A DNA stretch of 64,000 nt from DTHT01 sp037444625 (GCA_037444625.1 JBBIMA010000014.1:1-64000); one strand, 5' to 3'; counted from the first letter of the stretch, positions 9,232-17,860 are shown. Notes: generated by a model from the letters alone, not told the origin. Program-made: numbers and translations.

Positions 9232-10962
9232 CTACTCGGCGGGCTGCAAGGCCGCGTAGTCCCGGCGGATGCGTTCTTCGAGCGCCGCCGGCGCCTGGTC
9301 GGGCGCGATCGGGAGCACTTGGCGCGTGCGCCGCTCGATGATCTCCACCTTGTCCTCGGCCAGTTTGCGGCCTACCGTGACGCGATAGGGGATGCCGACC
9401 AAGTCGGCGTCCTTGAACTTGACGCCCGGGCGCTCGTCGCGGTCGTCCAGCAGGACGTCGAGCCCGGCCGCGCGGCAGGCTTCGTAGATGCCCCGGGCGG
9501 CCGCCATTTGAGCGGCGTCGGAGTTGTTGACCGGCGTGATGAGCACCTCGAAGGGAGCGATCGAGACCGGCAGGGCCATGCCGTCGGCGTCGCAATACAG
9601 CTCGACGGCCGAACAGAGGATGCGCTCGATGCCGATGCCGTAGGATCCCATGATGGGCGTGATCTGCTCGCCCTTGGGCCCGGCCACGCGCAGACCCATG
9701 GAGTCGGAATACTTGTAGCCCAGCTTGAAGATGTGACCCACCTCGATCGAGCGGGCCAGCTCGAGGGCCGCGCCGCAGGCCGCGCAGCGGTCCCCCGGGG
9801 CCGCCTGGCGCAGGTCGTGGTAGCGGGCCGTGAAATCCTCCTCGGGAGTGACGTAGCGCAAGTGGTAGCCGTCGCGGTTGGCGCCGCAGATCAGGTTGCG
9901 CCGGCCGCGTAAGGCGAGGTCGGCCAGGATGGGCAGGTTGCGCACGCCCACCGGCCCCAGCGAGCCGGCCTCGGCGCCCAGCAGTTCGCGCATCTCCTCC
10001 GGGTGGGCGGGGCGGACGGCGGCGCCGCCCAGGACCTCGGCCAGTTTGGTCTCGCTGAGCTGGTGATCGCCGCGCAGCAGGACCAGCAGCGGTGCGCCTT
10101 CGGCCATCAGGACCAGGCTCTTGATCTGGGAGGTCTCGGGCAAGCCGGTGAACTCGGCCACTTCGGCGATGGTCTTGACGCCGGGGGTGGGGAAGGGCTC
10201 GGGCTCGAGCTCGCCCGGCGGGTCTTCGGCCAGCGGCGCGGAGGGCGTCGAGACGGCTTTCTCCAGGTTGGCGGCGTAGCCGCAGGCCGAACACAGGACC
10301 ACCCAGTCTTCGCCCGCCTCCGAACGCACCATGAACTCGTGCGACTGGCTGCCGCCCATGGCCCCCGAGTGGGCTTCCACCGCCACGAACTTCAAGCCGC
10401 AGCGCTGGAAAATGCGGCTGTAGGCGCGGTAGTGCTTCTGGTAGGAAACGTCCAGCCCGGCCGCGTCCAGATCGAAGCTGTAGGAATCCTTCATGAGGAA
10501 CTGGCGCACCCGGATCAGGCCCGAGCGCGGGCGTGGCTCGTCGCGGAACTTGGTCTGGATCTGGTACCAGATCTGGGGGAGCTGCTTGTAGCTGCGCAGC
10601 TCGCCCCGGGCCAGGGCGGTCATGACCTCTTCGTGCGTCATGCCCAGGCAGAGCTGGCGCTGGCCCCGGTCCTGCAAGCGAAACATGTCGGGCCCCATCA
10701 GGTCCCAGCGCCCGGATTCCTGCCAGAGCTCGGCCGGGTGCAGGGCGGGCAGCAGCATCTCCTGGGCCCCGATGGCGTCCATCTCCTCGCGGACGATGCG
10801 CACGATCCTGTTCAGGGAGCGCTGGGCCAGGAACAAGTAGCTGTAAATGCCGGCCGCCAGTTGGCGAATGTAGCCGGCCCGGACCAGCAGCTTGTGGGAG
10901 GCCACCTCGGCTTCGGCCGGATCCTCCCGCAGGGTGGGAATGAACAATTGACTCCAGTACAT
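9232..10962 (-). CDS. proS: Prolyl-tRNA synthetase, bacterial type with editing domain
   Basis: 576 residues, the usual length for bacterial ProS. Class II motifs are visible: motif 2 in FRDEPRPRSGLIRVRQFLMKDSYSFD (split here as FRDEPRPRSGLIR and RQFLMKDSYSFD) and motif 3 near MGSYGIGIERI. Between motifs 2 and 3, about residues 230-390, lies the INS/YbaK-type editing domain (TSQIKSLVL, LLRGDHQLSETKL), which hydrolyses Ala-tRNA(Pro). The C-terminal anticodon-binding domain begins near PFEVLITPVNN. The enzyme charges tRNA-Pro in the cytoplasm. The start at 10962 (MYWSQLFIPTLRE) matches the family N-terminus; 30 further upstream codons are open but not family-like. Confidence 0.96.
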   Translation of the reverse strand: MYWSQLFIPTLREDPAEAEVASHKLLVRAGYIRQLAAGIYSYLFLAQRSLNRIVRIVREEMDAIGAQEMLLPALHPAELWQESGRWDLMGPDMFRLQDRGQRQLCLGMTHEEVMTALARGELRSYKQLPQIWYQIQTKFRDEPRPRSGLIRVRQFLMKDSYSFDLDAAGLDVSYQKHYRAYSRIFQRCGLKFVAVEAHSGAMGGSQSHEFMVRSEAGEDWVVLCSACGYAANLEKAVSTPSAPLAEDPPGELEPEPFPTPGVKTIAEVAEFTGLPETSQIKSLVLMAEGAPLLVLLRGDHQLSETKLAEVLGGAAVRPAHPEEMRELLGAEAGSLGPVGVRNLPILADLALRGRRNLICGANRDGYHLRYVTPEEDFTARYHDLRQAAPGDRCAACGAALELARSIEVGHIFKLGYKYSDSMGLRVAGPKGEQITPIMGSYGIGIERILCSAVELYCDADGMALPVSIAPFEVLITPVNNSDAAQMAAARGIYEACRAAGLDVLLDDRDERPGVKFKDADLVGIPYRVTVGRKLAEDKVEIIERRTRQVLPIAPDQAPAALEERIRRDYAALQPAE

Positions 10963-11085
10963 GTGGCTGTCCGAACGGATCGCCTTGCGGGCGATCGGCG
11001 GTGGGCGTCGCGCACCGGCGAGGCAGGCGGCGCGCCGCTGCGACAAACCTTTGATCTTAGCATGTTAGAATGAAGCCCTACCCCC

Positions 11086-11535
11086 ATGAAAATCTCCATC
11101 GGCGCGGATCACGCGGGATTCCAGTTGAAGGAGCGCCTGCGGGAGTACCTGGTGGGTCGGGGGCACGAGGTGGCCGACCACGGCACCGACTCCCAGGATT
11201 CCTGCGATTACCCGGATTACGCCGCCGCCGTAGCCCGGGACGTCGCCGCCGGCCGCTCCGAGCGCGGCGTGCTGGTCTGCTGGACCGGCGTGGGCATGGC
11301 CATCGCCGCCAACAAAGTGCGCGGCGTGCGGGCCGCCCCCGGCGTCTGGCCCGAACAGGTGCGCCTGAGCCGGGCCCACAACGACGCCAACGTCATCACC
11401 TTCGGCGCCCGCTTCACCGATGCGGAGGCGGCCGAAGCCCTGCTGGAGTTGTTCTTGAGCACGCCCTTCGACGGGGGGCGGCACGCCCGCCGGGTTGGCA
11501 AGATCATCGCTCTCGAACAGGAGGGGAGCGCATGA
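11086..11535 (+). CDS. rpiB: Ribose-5-phosphate isomerase B
   Basis: 149 residues, as expected for RpiB/LacAB-type isomerases. It starts ISIGADHAGFQLK (D8-H9 substrate-binding pair) and carries the catalytic Cys at 65 in GVLVCWTGVGMAIAANK, the phosphate-binding loop. The AHNDANVITFGAR string near residue 99 closes the active site. It interconverts ribose 5-phosphate and ribulose 5-phosphate in the non-oxidative pentose phosphate pathway. It overlaps glyA by 4 bases (ATGA), a frequent pairing in acidobacteria and others that links pentose and one-carbon metabolism. Divergent from proS. Confidence 0.95.
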   Translation: MKISIGADHAGFQLKERLREYLVGRGHEVADHGTDSQDSCDYPDYAAAVARDVAAGRSERGVLVCWTGVGMAIAANKVRGVRAAPGVWPEQVRLSRAHNDANVITFGARFTDAEAAEALLELFLSTPFDGGRHARRVGKIIALEQEGSA

Positions 11536-12815
11536 GCGAACAGGAACGCCTGGCCCGCCCGCTGGCCGAGGAAGATCCCGAAGTCTGGGAGGCCATTCGC
11601 CAGGAGCTGCTGCGGCAGCACTCGCGCCTGGAGCTGATCGCCAGCGAGAATTTCACCTCCCAGGCGGTGCTGGAGGCCACCGGCAGCGTCTTCACCAACA
11701 AGTACGCCGAGGGCTATCCGGGACGGCGCTACTACGGCGGCTGCGAGAACGTGGACGTGGTGGAGAACCTGGCCCGCGAGCGCGCCAAGAAGCTCTTCGG
11801 GGCCGAGCACGCCAACGTCCAGCCCCACGCCGGTTCGCAGGCCAACATGGCGGCCTACGCCGCCGTGCTCTCGCCCGGGGACACGATCCTGGGCATGAAT
11901 CTCTCCCACGGCGGCCACCTCACCCACGGCCACCACCTGAACTTCTCGGGCAAGACCTACCGCGTGATCCCCTACGGCGTGCGCCGGGAGGACGAGCAGA
12001 TTGACTATGACGAGCTGGAGCGCCTGGCCGCCGAGCACCGGCCCAAGATGATCATCGCCGGGGGCAGCGCCTACCCGCGGGTGCTGGATTTTGCCCGCTT
12101 CCGCCGGATCGCCGACTCGGTGGGCGCGGTCCTGCTGGTGGATATGGCGCATTTCGCCGGCCTGGTGGCGGCCGGGCTGCACCCGAATCCCTGCCTGTGG
12201 GCCGACATCGTCACCACGACCACTCACAAGACGCTGCGCGGCCCGCGCTCCGGGCTGATCCTCTGCCGCCAGCAGTACGCCCAGGCGGTGGATCGAACGG
12301 TCTTTCCGGGCACGCAGGGCGGCCCGCTGGTGCACGTGATCGCGGCCAAGGCGGTCTGCCTCAAGCAGGCCATGACCCCGGAATTCGCCCAGTACCAGCG
12401 GCAGGTGCTGGCCAACGCCCGGGCCCTGGCCGAGGGGCTGAGAGATGCCGGCTTCCGCGTGGTCTCCGGCGGCACCGACACGCACCTGCTGCTGGTGGAT
12501 GTGTTCTGCCGGGGCATCCGGGGCAAGGAGGCCGAACAGGCTCTGGATGCGGCCTACATCACGGTGAACAAGAACACCATCCCTTTCGATCAGAATCCGC
12601 CCTTGAACCCCAGCGGCATACGCCTGGGCTCGCCGGCCGTGACCACGCGCGGCTTTCGCGAGGCTGAGATGCGGGAGGTGGCGTCCTTGATCGCCGAGGT
12701 GCTCGGGCACCTGGACAGCGAGGAGGTCCGCGCGGCCGTGCGCCGCCGGGTGCAGGCCCTGACCGAACGCTTCCCTCTCTATGCCTGGAAGCTCGAGGCG
12801 GCGGGGGTGCGCTGA
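11532..12815 (+). CDS. glyA: Serine hydroxymethyltransferase
   Basis: 427 residues, full length. PLP Lys at about 233 in VTTTTHKTLRGPRSG, cofactor Asp and His in LLVDMAHFAGLVAAG, and the N-terminal LELIASENFTSQAVLEA and NKYAEGYPGRRYYGG strings are all present. The enzyme converts serine and tetrahydrofolate to glycine and methylene-tetrahydrofolate, the main one-carbon entry. The ATG at 11532 overlaps the rpiB stop, so the two genes are translationally coupled. No glycine riboswitch or separate promoter is seen. Confidence 0.97.
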   Translation: MSEQERLARPLAEEDPEVWEAIRQELLRQHSRLELIASENFTSQAVLEATGSVFTNKYAEGYPGRRYYGGCENVDVVENLARERAKKLFGAEHANVQPHAGSQANMAAYAAVLSPGDTILGMNLSHGGHLTHGHHLNFSGKTYRVIPYGVRREDEQIDYDELERLAAEHRPKMIIAGGSAYPRVLDFARFRRIADSVGAVLLVDMAHFAGLVAAGLHPNPCLWADIVTTTTHKTLRGPRSGLILCRQQYAQAVDRTVFPGTQGGPLVHVIAAKAVCLKQAMTPEFAQYQRQVLANARALAEGLRDAGFRVVSGGTDTHLLLVDVFCRGIRGKEAEQALDAAYITVNKNTIPFDQNPPLNPSGIRLGSPAVTTRGFREAEMREVASLIAEVLGHLDSEEVRAAVRRRVQALTERFPLYAWKLEAAGVR

Positions 12816-12845
12816 GCCGCCGGCCGGTGCGTCCCGCCGGGAGGC

Positions 12846-14006
12846 ATGGCCTTGAAGATCGTCATTGACGCGCGGCGCCTGCGGGATTTCGGCATCGGCA
12901 GCTACATTCGCAATCTGGTGCATGCCCTGGCGCAGGTGGATCCGGACAACCGCTACGTGCTGGTGGCCGCTCCGGAGGGCGCCGAGGAGCTGGCCGGCCT
13001 GCCCCCGAATTTCAGCACCATGCTCTACGGGCGGCCGGACACCGGCCTGCTCAACCAGGCGGCCTTTCCCCTCTTTCTGCGCCGGTTCGACGCGGATCTC
13101 TACCATCTGCCCCTCAACGTGGTGGCCCACTTCATGCCCCGGCCTTATGTGGTGACCATCCACGACATGAGCAGCCTGCTGTTCCCCACGGCCCCCGAGC
13201 GCTGGCGTGCCCTGCGCCTGTACCGTTTCCGGCGCGGGTTGCTGCGCGCGGCGCGGGTGATTGCGGTCTCCGGCGCCACCCGGCGCGACGTGGAGAGCGT
13301 GCTGGGTGTGCCGGCCGAGCGCATTCGGCAGATCTACGACGCGCCCGACCCGCGCTTCCTGCGCGACAGCGCGGCGCACTGCGAGGGGGCCCTGGCCGAC
13401 CGGCAGCGGGTGCTCGAGCGCTACCAGGTCCACTACCCCTACATCCTTTACGCCGGAGCGATTCGCCCGCAGAAGAACGTTCCCCGGTTGGTGGAGGCGT
13501 TTGCCGTGCTGCGCGGGGACTTGGAGAGCCACCCGGTCTACCGGGACCTGCGGCTGATCATCATCGGAGACGAGATCGCCCGCTATCCGGCGGTGCGCCA
13601 CGCGGTGATCAAGACGCGGGTCGAGCATGTGGTGCGTTTCCTGGGATTCCTGCCCTTCGAGACGCTGCGCGTGTTCTACCAGTCGGCCGCGGTCTTCGCC
13701 TTCCCCTCGCTGTACGAGGGCTTCGGATTGCCGCCCCTGGAGGCGATGGCTTGCGGCACGCCGGTGGTGACCTCCAACGTCAGCTCGCTGCCCGAGGTGG
13801 CGGGGGAGGCGGCCGTGCTGGTCAACCCGGAGAACGTCTTCGATATCGCGCGCGGGCTGCGCGAAGCGCTGCTCGACGAGGGGCTGCGGCGCGAGCTGAT
13901 CCGGCGGGGGATGCAGCAGGCGCGGCGTTTCAGTTGGGAGGCCACCGCGCGGCAGGTGCTGGAGGTCTATCGCGAGGTGGCGGGCATGCGGACGCGGCGG
14001 GAGTGA
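12846..14006 (+). CDS. Family 4 glycosyltransferase (GT-B)
   Basis: 386 residues with two Rossmann-like halves. The N-terminal half has the acceptor-side IDARRLRDFGIGSYIRNL and a YVVTIHDMSSLLFP core; the C-terminal half has YILYAGAIRPQKNVPRLVEAF and the nucleotide-sugar-binding EX7E element EGFGLPPLE at about residue 292, then ACGTPVVTSNVSSLPEV. GT4 enzymes retain anomeric configuration and transfer sugars to lipid-linked or glycan acceptors at the cytoplasmic membrane face. No polysaccharide gene neighbours, so donor and acceptor are unknown. It follows glyA by 30 bases with a GGGAGG Shine-Dalgarno, and its last 40 bases overlap the convergent XRE gene. Confidence 0.88.
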   Translation: MALKIVIDARRLRDFGIGSYIRNLVHALAQVDPDNRYVLVAAPEGAEELAGLPPNFSTMLYGRPDTGLLNQAAFPLFLRRFDADLYHLPLNVVAHFMPRPYVVTIHDMSSLLFPTAPERWRALRLYRFRRGLLRAARVIAVSGATRRDVESVLGVPAERIRQIYDAPDPRFLRDSAAHCEGALADRQRVLERYQVHYPYILYAGAIRPQKNVPRLVEAFAVLRGDLESHPVYRDLRLIIIGDEIARYPAVRHAVIKTRVEHVVRFLGFLPFETLRVFYQSAAVFAFPSLYEGFGLPPLEAMACGTPVVTSNVSSLPEVAGEAAVLVNPENVFDIARGLREALLDEGLRRELIRRGMQQARRFSWEATARQVLEVYREVAGMRTRRE

Positions 14007-14275
14007 GCCGGCTCGGCCGCGGGGCGCGCCGGGCACAGGGCGGGGCAGAGCGGGCGTTCATCGGGGGTGAGCAGATCGAGGAGCGTGATCTTGAGCCGGC
14101 GCAGGATCTGGTCGGCCATGGCGTTGGAGAGGCGGCGGCTGCCGTTGAGCACGTTGTGCAGGTGAGGCTGGGAAAGCCCGGCCAGGCGGGCCAGGCCGCG
14201 CTCGGTGAGGTCGCCGCGCTGGAGGGCGGCGAGGAGGTGGGCGATCATGCGCCGGTGCAGGTCTTCGAAGTACAT
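13967..14275 (-). CDS. Small XRE-family helix-turn-helix regulator
   Basis: 102 residues. The central part (about 22-66) is an XRE/Cro-type HTH: ERGLARLAGLSQPHLHNVLNG, then LSNAMADQILRRLKI, with the recognition helix around SQPHLHNVLNG. The C-terminal 30 residues are Pro/Arg-rich and without visible fold. The gene lies head-on to the glycosyltransferase and overlaps it by 40 bases, so its C-terminus is constrained by two reading frames. A perfect 12+1+12 palindrome sits 12 bases upstream of its start, which suggests autoregulation. Targets are unknown; the divergently oriented zinc-ribbon gene at 14615 is the obvious candidate. Confidence 0.75.
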   Translation of the reverse strand: MYFEDLHRRMIAHLLAALQRGDLTERGLARLAGLSQPHLHNVLNGSRRLSNAMADQILRRLKITLLDLLTPDERPLCPALCPARPAAEPAHSRRVRMPATSR

Positions 14276-14286
14276 GCTTGCGGGTT

Positions 14287-14311
14287 CCTCTATTTCTCTG
14301 AGAAATAGAGG
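14287..14311. promoter_or_regulatory. Perfect 25-bp palindrome, likely operator of the XRE regulator
   Basis: The left arm CCTCTATTTCTC (14287-14298) and right arm GAGAAATAGAGG (14300-14311) are exact inverse complements around one central T. With a single-base spacer it is a poor RNA hairpin, and it is AT-richer than its surroundings, both as expected for a dimer-binding operator. It lies between the divergent XRE (start 14275) and zinc-ribbon (start 14615) genes, close to the XRE start. Confidence 0.6.
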
Positions 14312-14614
14312 GGCGCAAAATCGTTGCGTCTCACTAAATTACAGAATTTTAACACGAAATACTACGGATTTTTAGCTCATTTTTCGTTCCCCCCATCAAC
14401 TACTTACGCTATTATTCCCCTCAATATTATTTCATCCCAAGGATTCCCCTCCTCCCCCGTTGACCCCTGCCGGGCTCGGGGTATCTTCTGGGGACAGGTT
14501 TGTATGCTCCTCCCCCGAGGGCTACAGCGCGGTAGCTTCTGCGGCGCGCACGCGCGGGACGCGGGGCCGGGCGGCCCCGGCCGGGAGGGGCCCCCTGGAG
14601 GACTTTCGGACACC
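14312..14614. other. AT-rich intergenic region upstream of the zinc-ribbon gene
   Basis: About 300 bases without a convincing gene. The first 140 bases (to about 14450) are far AT-richer than the rest of the window, which suits divergent promoters. The second half returns to high GC and ends with GGAGG 13 bases before the ATG at 14615. An open frame runs through it upstream of that ATG but shows no family-like sequence. I see no clear -35/-10 pair. Confidence 0.4.
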
Positions 14615-15196
14615 ATGGAGTGGACCCGATCTGACACCATCGCGCTGGCGAAGAACAGTTGTACGCAATGCCACGGGCTGGGATTGCGCACCAACCGCAG
14701 GGGCCGGTCCAACCCCTGTAATTGCGTCCTGCGGGAAATCTTCCGCGCCTGCTACGCGCGGTTCCGCCACTGCGCCACCAAAGAGAAGTACATGAGCCGG
14801 GTCTCACTGGAGTTCGTTCCCGGCAGGGAACGCAGGATGACCTGGGGCCGCAAGGACGAGGAGTACGTGGCCGACTTCATCCTGGTGAGCCGGCGGACGC
14901 TGGACGAGTTCGAGTACAAGGTGTTCAACTACCACTTCCTTTTGGGCGCCGACTGGAAGCTCTGCTGCCGCCGGCTCGGTTTGGACCGGGGCAATTTCTT
15001 CCACTGCGTCTACCGCATCGAGCAGAAGCTGGGCCGGGTGTTCCGCGAGCTGGAGCCCTACGGGCTGTGGCCCCTGGATGAATACTTCCACGGCACGGTC
15101 CGCAGCCGGCCGCCGGCGCGCTCCAACCGGAGCGCGATCGGCGCGCCGCCGCCGGCCGAGGCGCCGGTCCGTCCCCCCTTGTTGCAGACCGCTTAG
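14615..15196 (+). CDS. Zinc-ribbon protein with HTH-like C-terminal half, unknown function
   Basis: 193 residues. The N-terminus has a Cys set C16-x2-C19 and C35-x-C37 (CTQCHGLGL, then NPCNC), resembling half of a DnaJ-type zinc finger. After a basic stretch, residues 90-150 contain a conserved-looking helical segment (HFLLGADWKLCCRRLGLDRGNFFHCVYRIEQKLG) that reads like a sigma-region-4 or phage-type HTH; this is only a resemblance. The last 35 residues are Pro/Ala/Arg-rich and probably disordered. I recall similar uncharacterised proteins in acidobacteria. The start at 14615 was chosen because the Cys motif then lies near the N-terminus and a GGAGG precedes it. Function not assigned. Confidence 0.6.
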   Translation: MEWTRSDTIALAKNSCTQCHGLGLRTNRRGRSNPCNCVLREIFRACYARFRHCATKEKYMSRVSLEFVPGRERRMTWGRKDEEYVADFILVSRRTLDEFEYKVFNYHFLLGADWKLCCRRLGLDRGNFFHCVYRIEQKLGRVFRELEPYGLWPLDEYFHGTVRSRPPARSNRSAIGAPPPAEAPVRPPLLQTA

Positions 15197-15216
15197 AGGC
15201 CGCTTTACTCCTGCGG

Positions 15217-15243
15217 GCCGGCCGCCGCCAGCGGCCGGCCCCC
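15217..15243 (+). terminator. Strong GC hairpin after the zinc-ribbon gene
   Basis: GGGCCGGCCGC (15217-15227), loop CGCCA, GCGGCCGGCCC (15233-15243): an 11-base-pair perfect stem, 21 bases after the stop. There is no T-run behind it, so it would be a non-canonical terminator or an mRNA 3' stabiliser. Confidence 0.45.
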
Positions 15244-15345
15244 GGCCAGATTGCCTGGCCGCTCCGTCCGGCGCCGGCCGCCCGATGGGTACAATGGATG
15301 ATGGTTGGCGTGCGTCCGGCGCCCTGCCGATAGATTTCTGGGAAC

Positions 15346-16515
15346 ATGATGGACCGGTTCTGGTCGTGGCTGCCGGAGGTGGTTTCCTGGCTGGCCGGTC
15401 TGGCGGCGCTGGCCGCCCTGCGCCGTCAGGCCCGGCGCAGTCGGTGGGCCTTCCTGACGGCCCTGCCGATCGGGCTGTGGATCGCCGGAGGCATCGCCGC
15501 GGGGCTGTTGCGCGCGGCCGGCGTAAGTTTGCGCTGGGGCTGGGTGGAATGGCTCAGGGGTTCGGCCCCCTTGGCGGCGGTGGCGGTTCTCGGATGGGTC
15601 TTGGGCCGGCGCGCCCTGGCGCAAGCCGGGCGTTTTCAGGACGGGCGGCGCGGCTTCTTGAAGGCGGCCGGGGGCGCGCTGGCAGGCCTGCCGCTGGGAG
15701 CGGCCGGCTTCGGGGTTCTCGTCGAGCGGCTGGATTTGCGTCCGGTCGAGATCGAGCTGCCCATCGAGGGTTTGCCTGAGGATTTGGACGGCCTGCGGAT
15801 CGCGCAGATCACCGACATTCACCTGGGCCCGTTCTTTGGCGAAGGGGACCTGGAGCGGGCGGTGGACATGGCCAACCAGTGGCGCCCCCATCTGGCGGTG
15901 GTGACCGGAGACCTGGTCAGCTCGAGGGACGGGCCGCTGGAGGCCTGCCTGCGGCATCTGGCGCGATTGAAGGCCGAGGCGGGGGTGTTGGGCTGTCACG
16001 GCAACCACGAAAGCTATGCCCGGCTGGAAGAGCGCGCCTCGCAACTGGGGGCGCGAGTGGGGATCGCCTTCCTGCGCGGGGAGCGGCGCGCCTTGCGCTT
16101 CGGCAGAGCCTGCCTGAACGTGGCCGGGGTGGACTACCAGCCGCGGCACCGGCCTTACTTGAGCCAGGCCGGAGGGCTGGCGGCGAGGGGCGCGACGAAC
16201 CTGCTGTTGTCGCACAATCCGGACGTCTTCCCGGCTGCCGTCCGGCTGGGCTTTGACTTGACGCTGGCGGGGCACACCCACGGGGGCCAGATCAACTTCG
16301 AAATCCGGCGGCAGGGCTTGAACGTGGCGCGTTTCTGGACGCCCTTCGTTTACGGGGCCTACCGGCTGGGTCCGGCCTCGCTGTTCGTGAGTCGGGGGCT
16401 CGGTACGGTGGGGATGCCGGTGCGGTTCGGAGCGCCCCCGGAGGTGGCGCTCATACGGCTGCGCCGCGCGCCCGGCCGGGCGGCCGGCATGGACCCCTGC
16501 GCATGCGCTACTTGA
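15346..16515 (+). CDS. Membrane-anchored calcineurin-like metallophosphoesterase (YaeI type)
   Basis: 389 residues. The first 105 residues contain about three hydrophobic segments (VVSWLAGLAALAAL, FLTALPIGLWIAGGIAAGLL, APLAAVAVLGWVLG), then a linker. The phosphoesterase domain from about 145 has the full metal-ligand series: QITDIHLGP (D and H), VTGDLV (D), GCHGNHE (N and H), a buried His in LLSHNPDVFP, and GHTHGGQ (two His). YaeI-type members act on lipid-linked phosphates such as UDP-diacylglucosamine or phosphodiesters at the membrane, but the family is broad and the substrate is open. It overlaps the next phosphoesterase gene by 13 bases. A TAC-rich stretch before the start gives no clear promoter. 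Confidence 0.85.
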   Translation: MMDRFWSWLPEVVSWLAGLAALAALRRQARRSRWAFLTALPIGLWIAGGIAAGLLRAAGVSLRWGWVEWLRGSAPLAAVAVLGWVLGRRALAQAGRFQDGRRGFLKAAGGALAGLPLGAAGFGVLVERLDLRPVEIELPIEGLPEDLDGLRIAQITDIHLGPFFGEGDLERAVDMANQWRPHLAVVTGDLVSSRDGPLEACLRHLARLKAEAGVLGCHGNHESYARLEERASQLGARVGIAFLRGERRALRFGRACLNVAGVDYQPRHRPYLSQAGGLAARGATNLLLSHNPDVFPAAVRLGFDLTLAGHTHGGQINFEIRRQGLNVARFWTPFVYGAYRLGPASLFVSRGLGTVGMPVRFGAPPEVALIRLRRAPGRAAGMDPCACAT

Positions 16516-17237
16516 TCCTCAGCGACATTCACGGCAACTGGGAGGCTCTGGAGGCGGTTTTGCGGGAAGCCGAAGGCGAGTGGGAACGGGCGGTCTGCTG
16601 CGGGGACCTGGTGGGTTACGGCGCGGACCCCAATCGGGTAGTCGAGTGGGTGCGGCAGCACGTCGCGGCCGTGGTGCGCGGCAATCACGACAAAGCCTGT
16701 GCGGGCCTGGAGGATCTGGCGTGGTTCAATCCGGCGGCGCGCGAGGCCGCCCAGTGGACGGCCGCAGAGCTGACCCCGGAGAACGAGCGCTACCTGCGGC
16801 GGCTGCCTGCGGGTCCGCTGGAGGTGGGTGACTTCGAGATTCTTCACGGCTCGCCGCTGGACGAAGACGAGTACTTGATGGCGGCTGCTCCCGAGCTGGC
16901 CGCCCACCTGGGCGCTCGGTTGTCGTTCTTCGGCCACACGCACTGGCAGGGCGGGTTTGCCTTTTACCGGCGCGGAGTGAAGCGGTTGCGGGCGGTTCCG
17001 GCGGGCGTGCGGGCGGTGCCCGTAAGGCTGGAGGCCGAGTGTTTTTATCTGATCAACCCGGGCTCGGTGGGACAGCCGCGGGACGGCGACCCGCGGGCGG
17101 CCTACGCGCTCTATGACGACGGCGGGCGGGCGGTCGAGCTACGGCGGACTCCATACAGGGTTTCTACAGCGCAAGCCAAGATTCGGCGGGCGGGCCTGCC
17201 TGCGATTCTGGCCGACCGGCTGGCCGAAGGGGTCTGA
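16503..17237 (+). CDS. Cytosolic metallophosphoesterase (YfcE/ApaH-like)
   Basis: 244 residues without signal or membrane segments. Metal ligands are in ILSDIHGNWEAL (D8, H10), CGDLVGYGADP, VVRGNHDKA, ILHGSPLDED and FFGHTHWQ. The YINPGSVGQPRDGDPRAAYALYD string near residue 185 is typical of the YfcE/MJ0936-like branch, which hydrolyses phosphodiesters or nucleotides with a dinuclear metal. Translation is likely coupled to the preceding membrane phosphoesterase by the 13-base overlap, suggesting related substrates, but neither is known. Confidence 0.88.
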   Translation: MRYLILSDIHGNWEALEAVLREAEGEWERAVCCGDLVGYGADPNRVVEWVRQHVAAVVRGNHDKACAGLEDLAWFNPAAREAAQWTAAELTPENERYLRRLPAGPLEVGDFEILHGSPLDEDEYLMAAAPELAAHLGARLSFFGHTHWQGGFAFYRRGVKRLRAVPAGVRAVPVRLEAECFYLINPGSVGQPRDGDPRAAYALYDDGGRAVELRRTPYRVSTAQAKIRRAGLPAILADRLAEGV

Positions 17238-17295
17238 AAAAGGGGCCCGCCGGGGTAGCCGGGAGCGAATTTCAGGGCTTTTGCCCGAAAAATCC

Positions 17296-17325
17296 TTGTC
17301 GGTTCCTGGGTGGAGGTGGTATGCT
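17296..17325 (+). promoter_or_regulatory. Possible sigma-70-like promoter for the small membrane protein
   Basis: TTGTCG (17296-17301) and TATGCT (17320-17325) are separated by 18 bases, in the 117-base gap after the second phosphoesterase gene. Match is moderate and untested. Confidence 0.3.
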
Positions 17326-17384
17326 CGATCTGGGGCCGCAGGTCTAGGCGTCCTATGACCGCGGGTTCCGGGCGGGACCCTCAA

Positions 17385-17846
17385 ATGTGGGCTGAGCTGC
17401 TAGTGGCGGTGCTGGCGATGGCGCTGTTCGCCTACTGGTTCCGGCGCAACTGTCTGGCGGCCCTGAAATCGCAGGCCATTCGCGAGCAAGCGCGGCGAGT
17501 GGCGGAGGCCAACCATCTGAGCTTCTTCGAAGTGCGCCGGCGGCTGGAGGTGGCCGCCGAGCCGGACGGCTTCGACAGCATGGGGCGCGCCCTGGTGCAA
17601 GACTACCGGATTCTGAGTTTCCTGCTGCGCCATACGGGCGGGACCGAACAGCCCCGGCGGGGGCTGATGACCCGGATGCTCATGCTGGATTTCCGGCTGA
17701 TGCAGCTTTGGTTTGGTCTGACGCACCGCTGGTGGCGGCGTGAGGCCCGGCGCGCCTTGCAGGAGATGTCGAGCATTCTGGGGCATCTGGCGGATTCGAT
17801 GGGGCGGAGGCCGGCGCCGGCGCGCTCGGGGGGCTCCGGAGTTTGA
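17385..17846 (+). CDS. Small membrane-anchored protein of unknown function
   Basis: 153 residues from the ATG at 17385; an in-frame ATG at 17355 would add ten residues. One N-terminal membrane segment (ELLVAVLAMALFAYWF) is followed by a positively charged cytosolic region of helices rich in Arg, Glu and Leu (REQARRVAEANHLSFFEVRRRLEVA; LQEMSSILGHLADSM). A second, weaker amphipathic stretch FRLMQLWFGL may lie on the membrane. No domain is recognised. It lies between the phosphoesterases and the moxR operon, separated from the latter by two hairpins. Confidence 0.55.
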   Translation: MWAELLVAVLAMALFAYWFRRNCLAALKSQAIREQARRVAEANHLSFFEVRRRLEVAAEPDGFDSMGRALVQDYRILSFLLRHTGGTEQPRRGLMTRMLMLDFRLMQLWFGLTHRWWRREARRALQEMSSILGHLADSMGRRPAPARSGGSGV

Positions 17847-17860
17847 GTTCAGAAGTCGCT

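Noticed and set aside
11217..14036. Minus-strand open frame of about 940 codons opposite rpiB, glyA and the glycosyltransferase
   Set aside because: Shadow of three conserved plus-strand genes; composition not protein-like.
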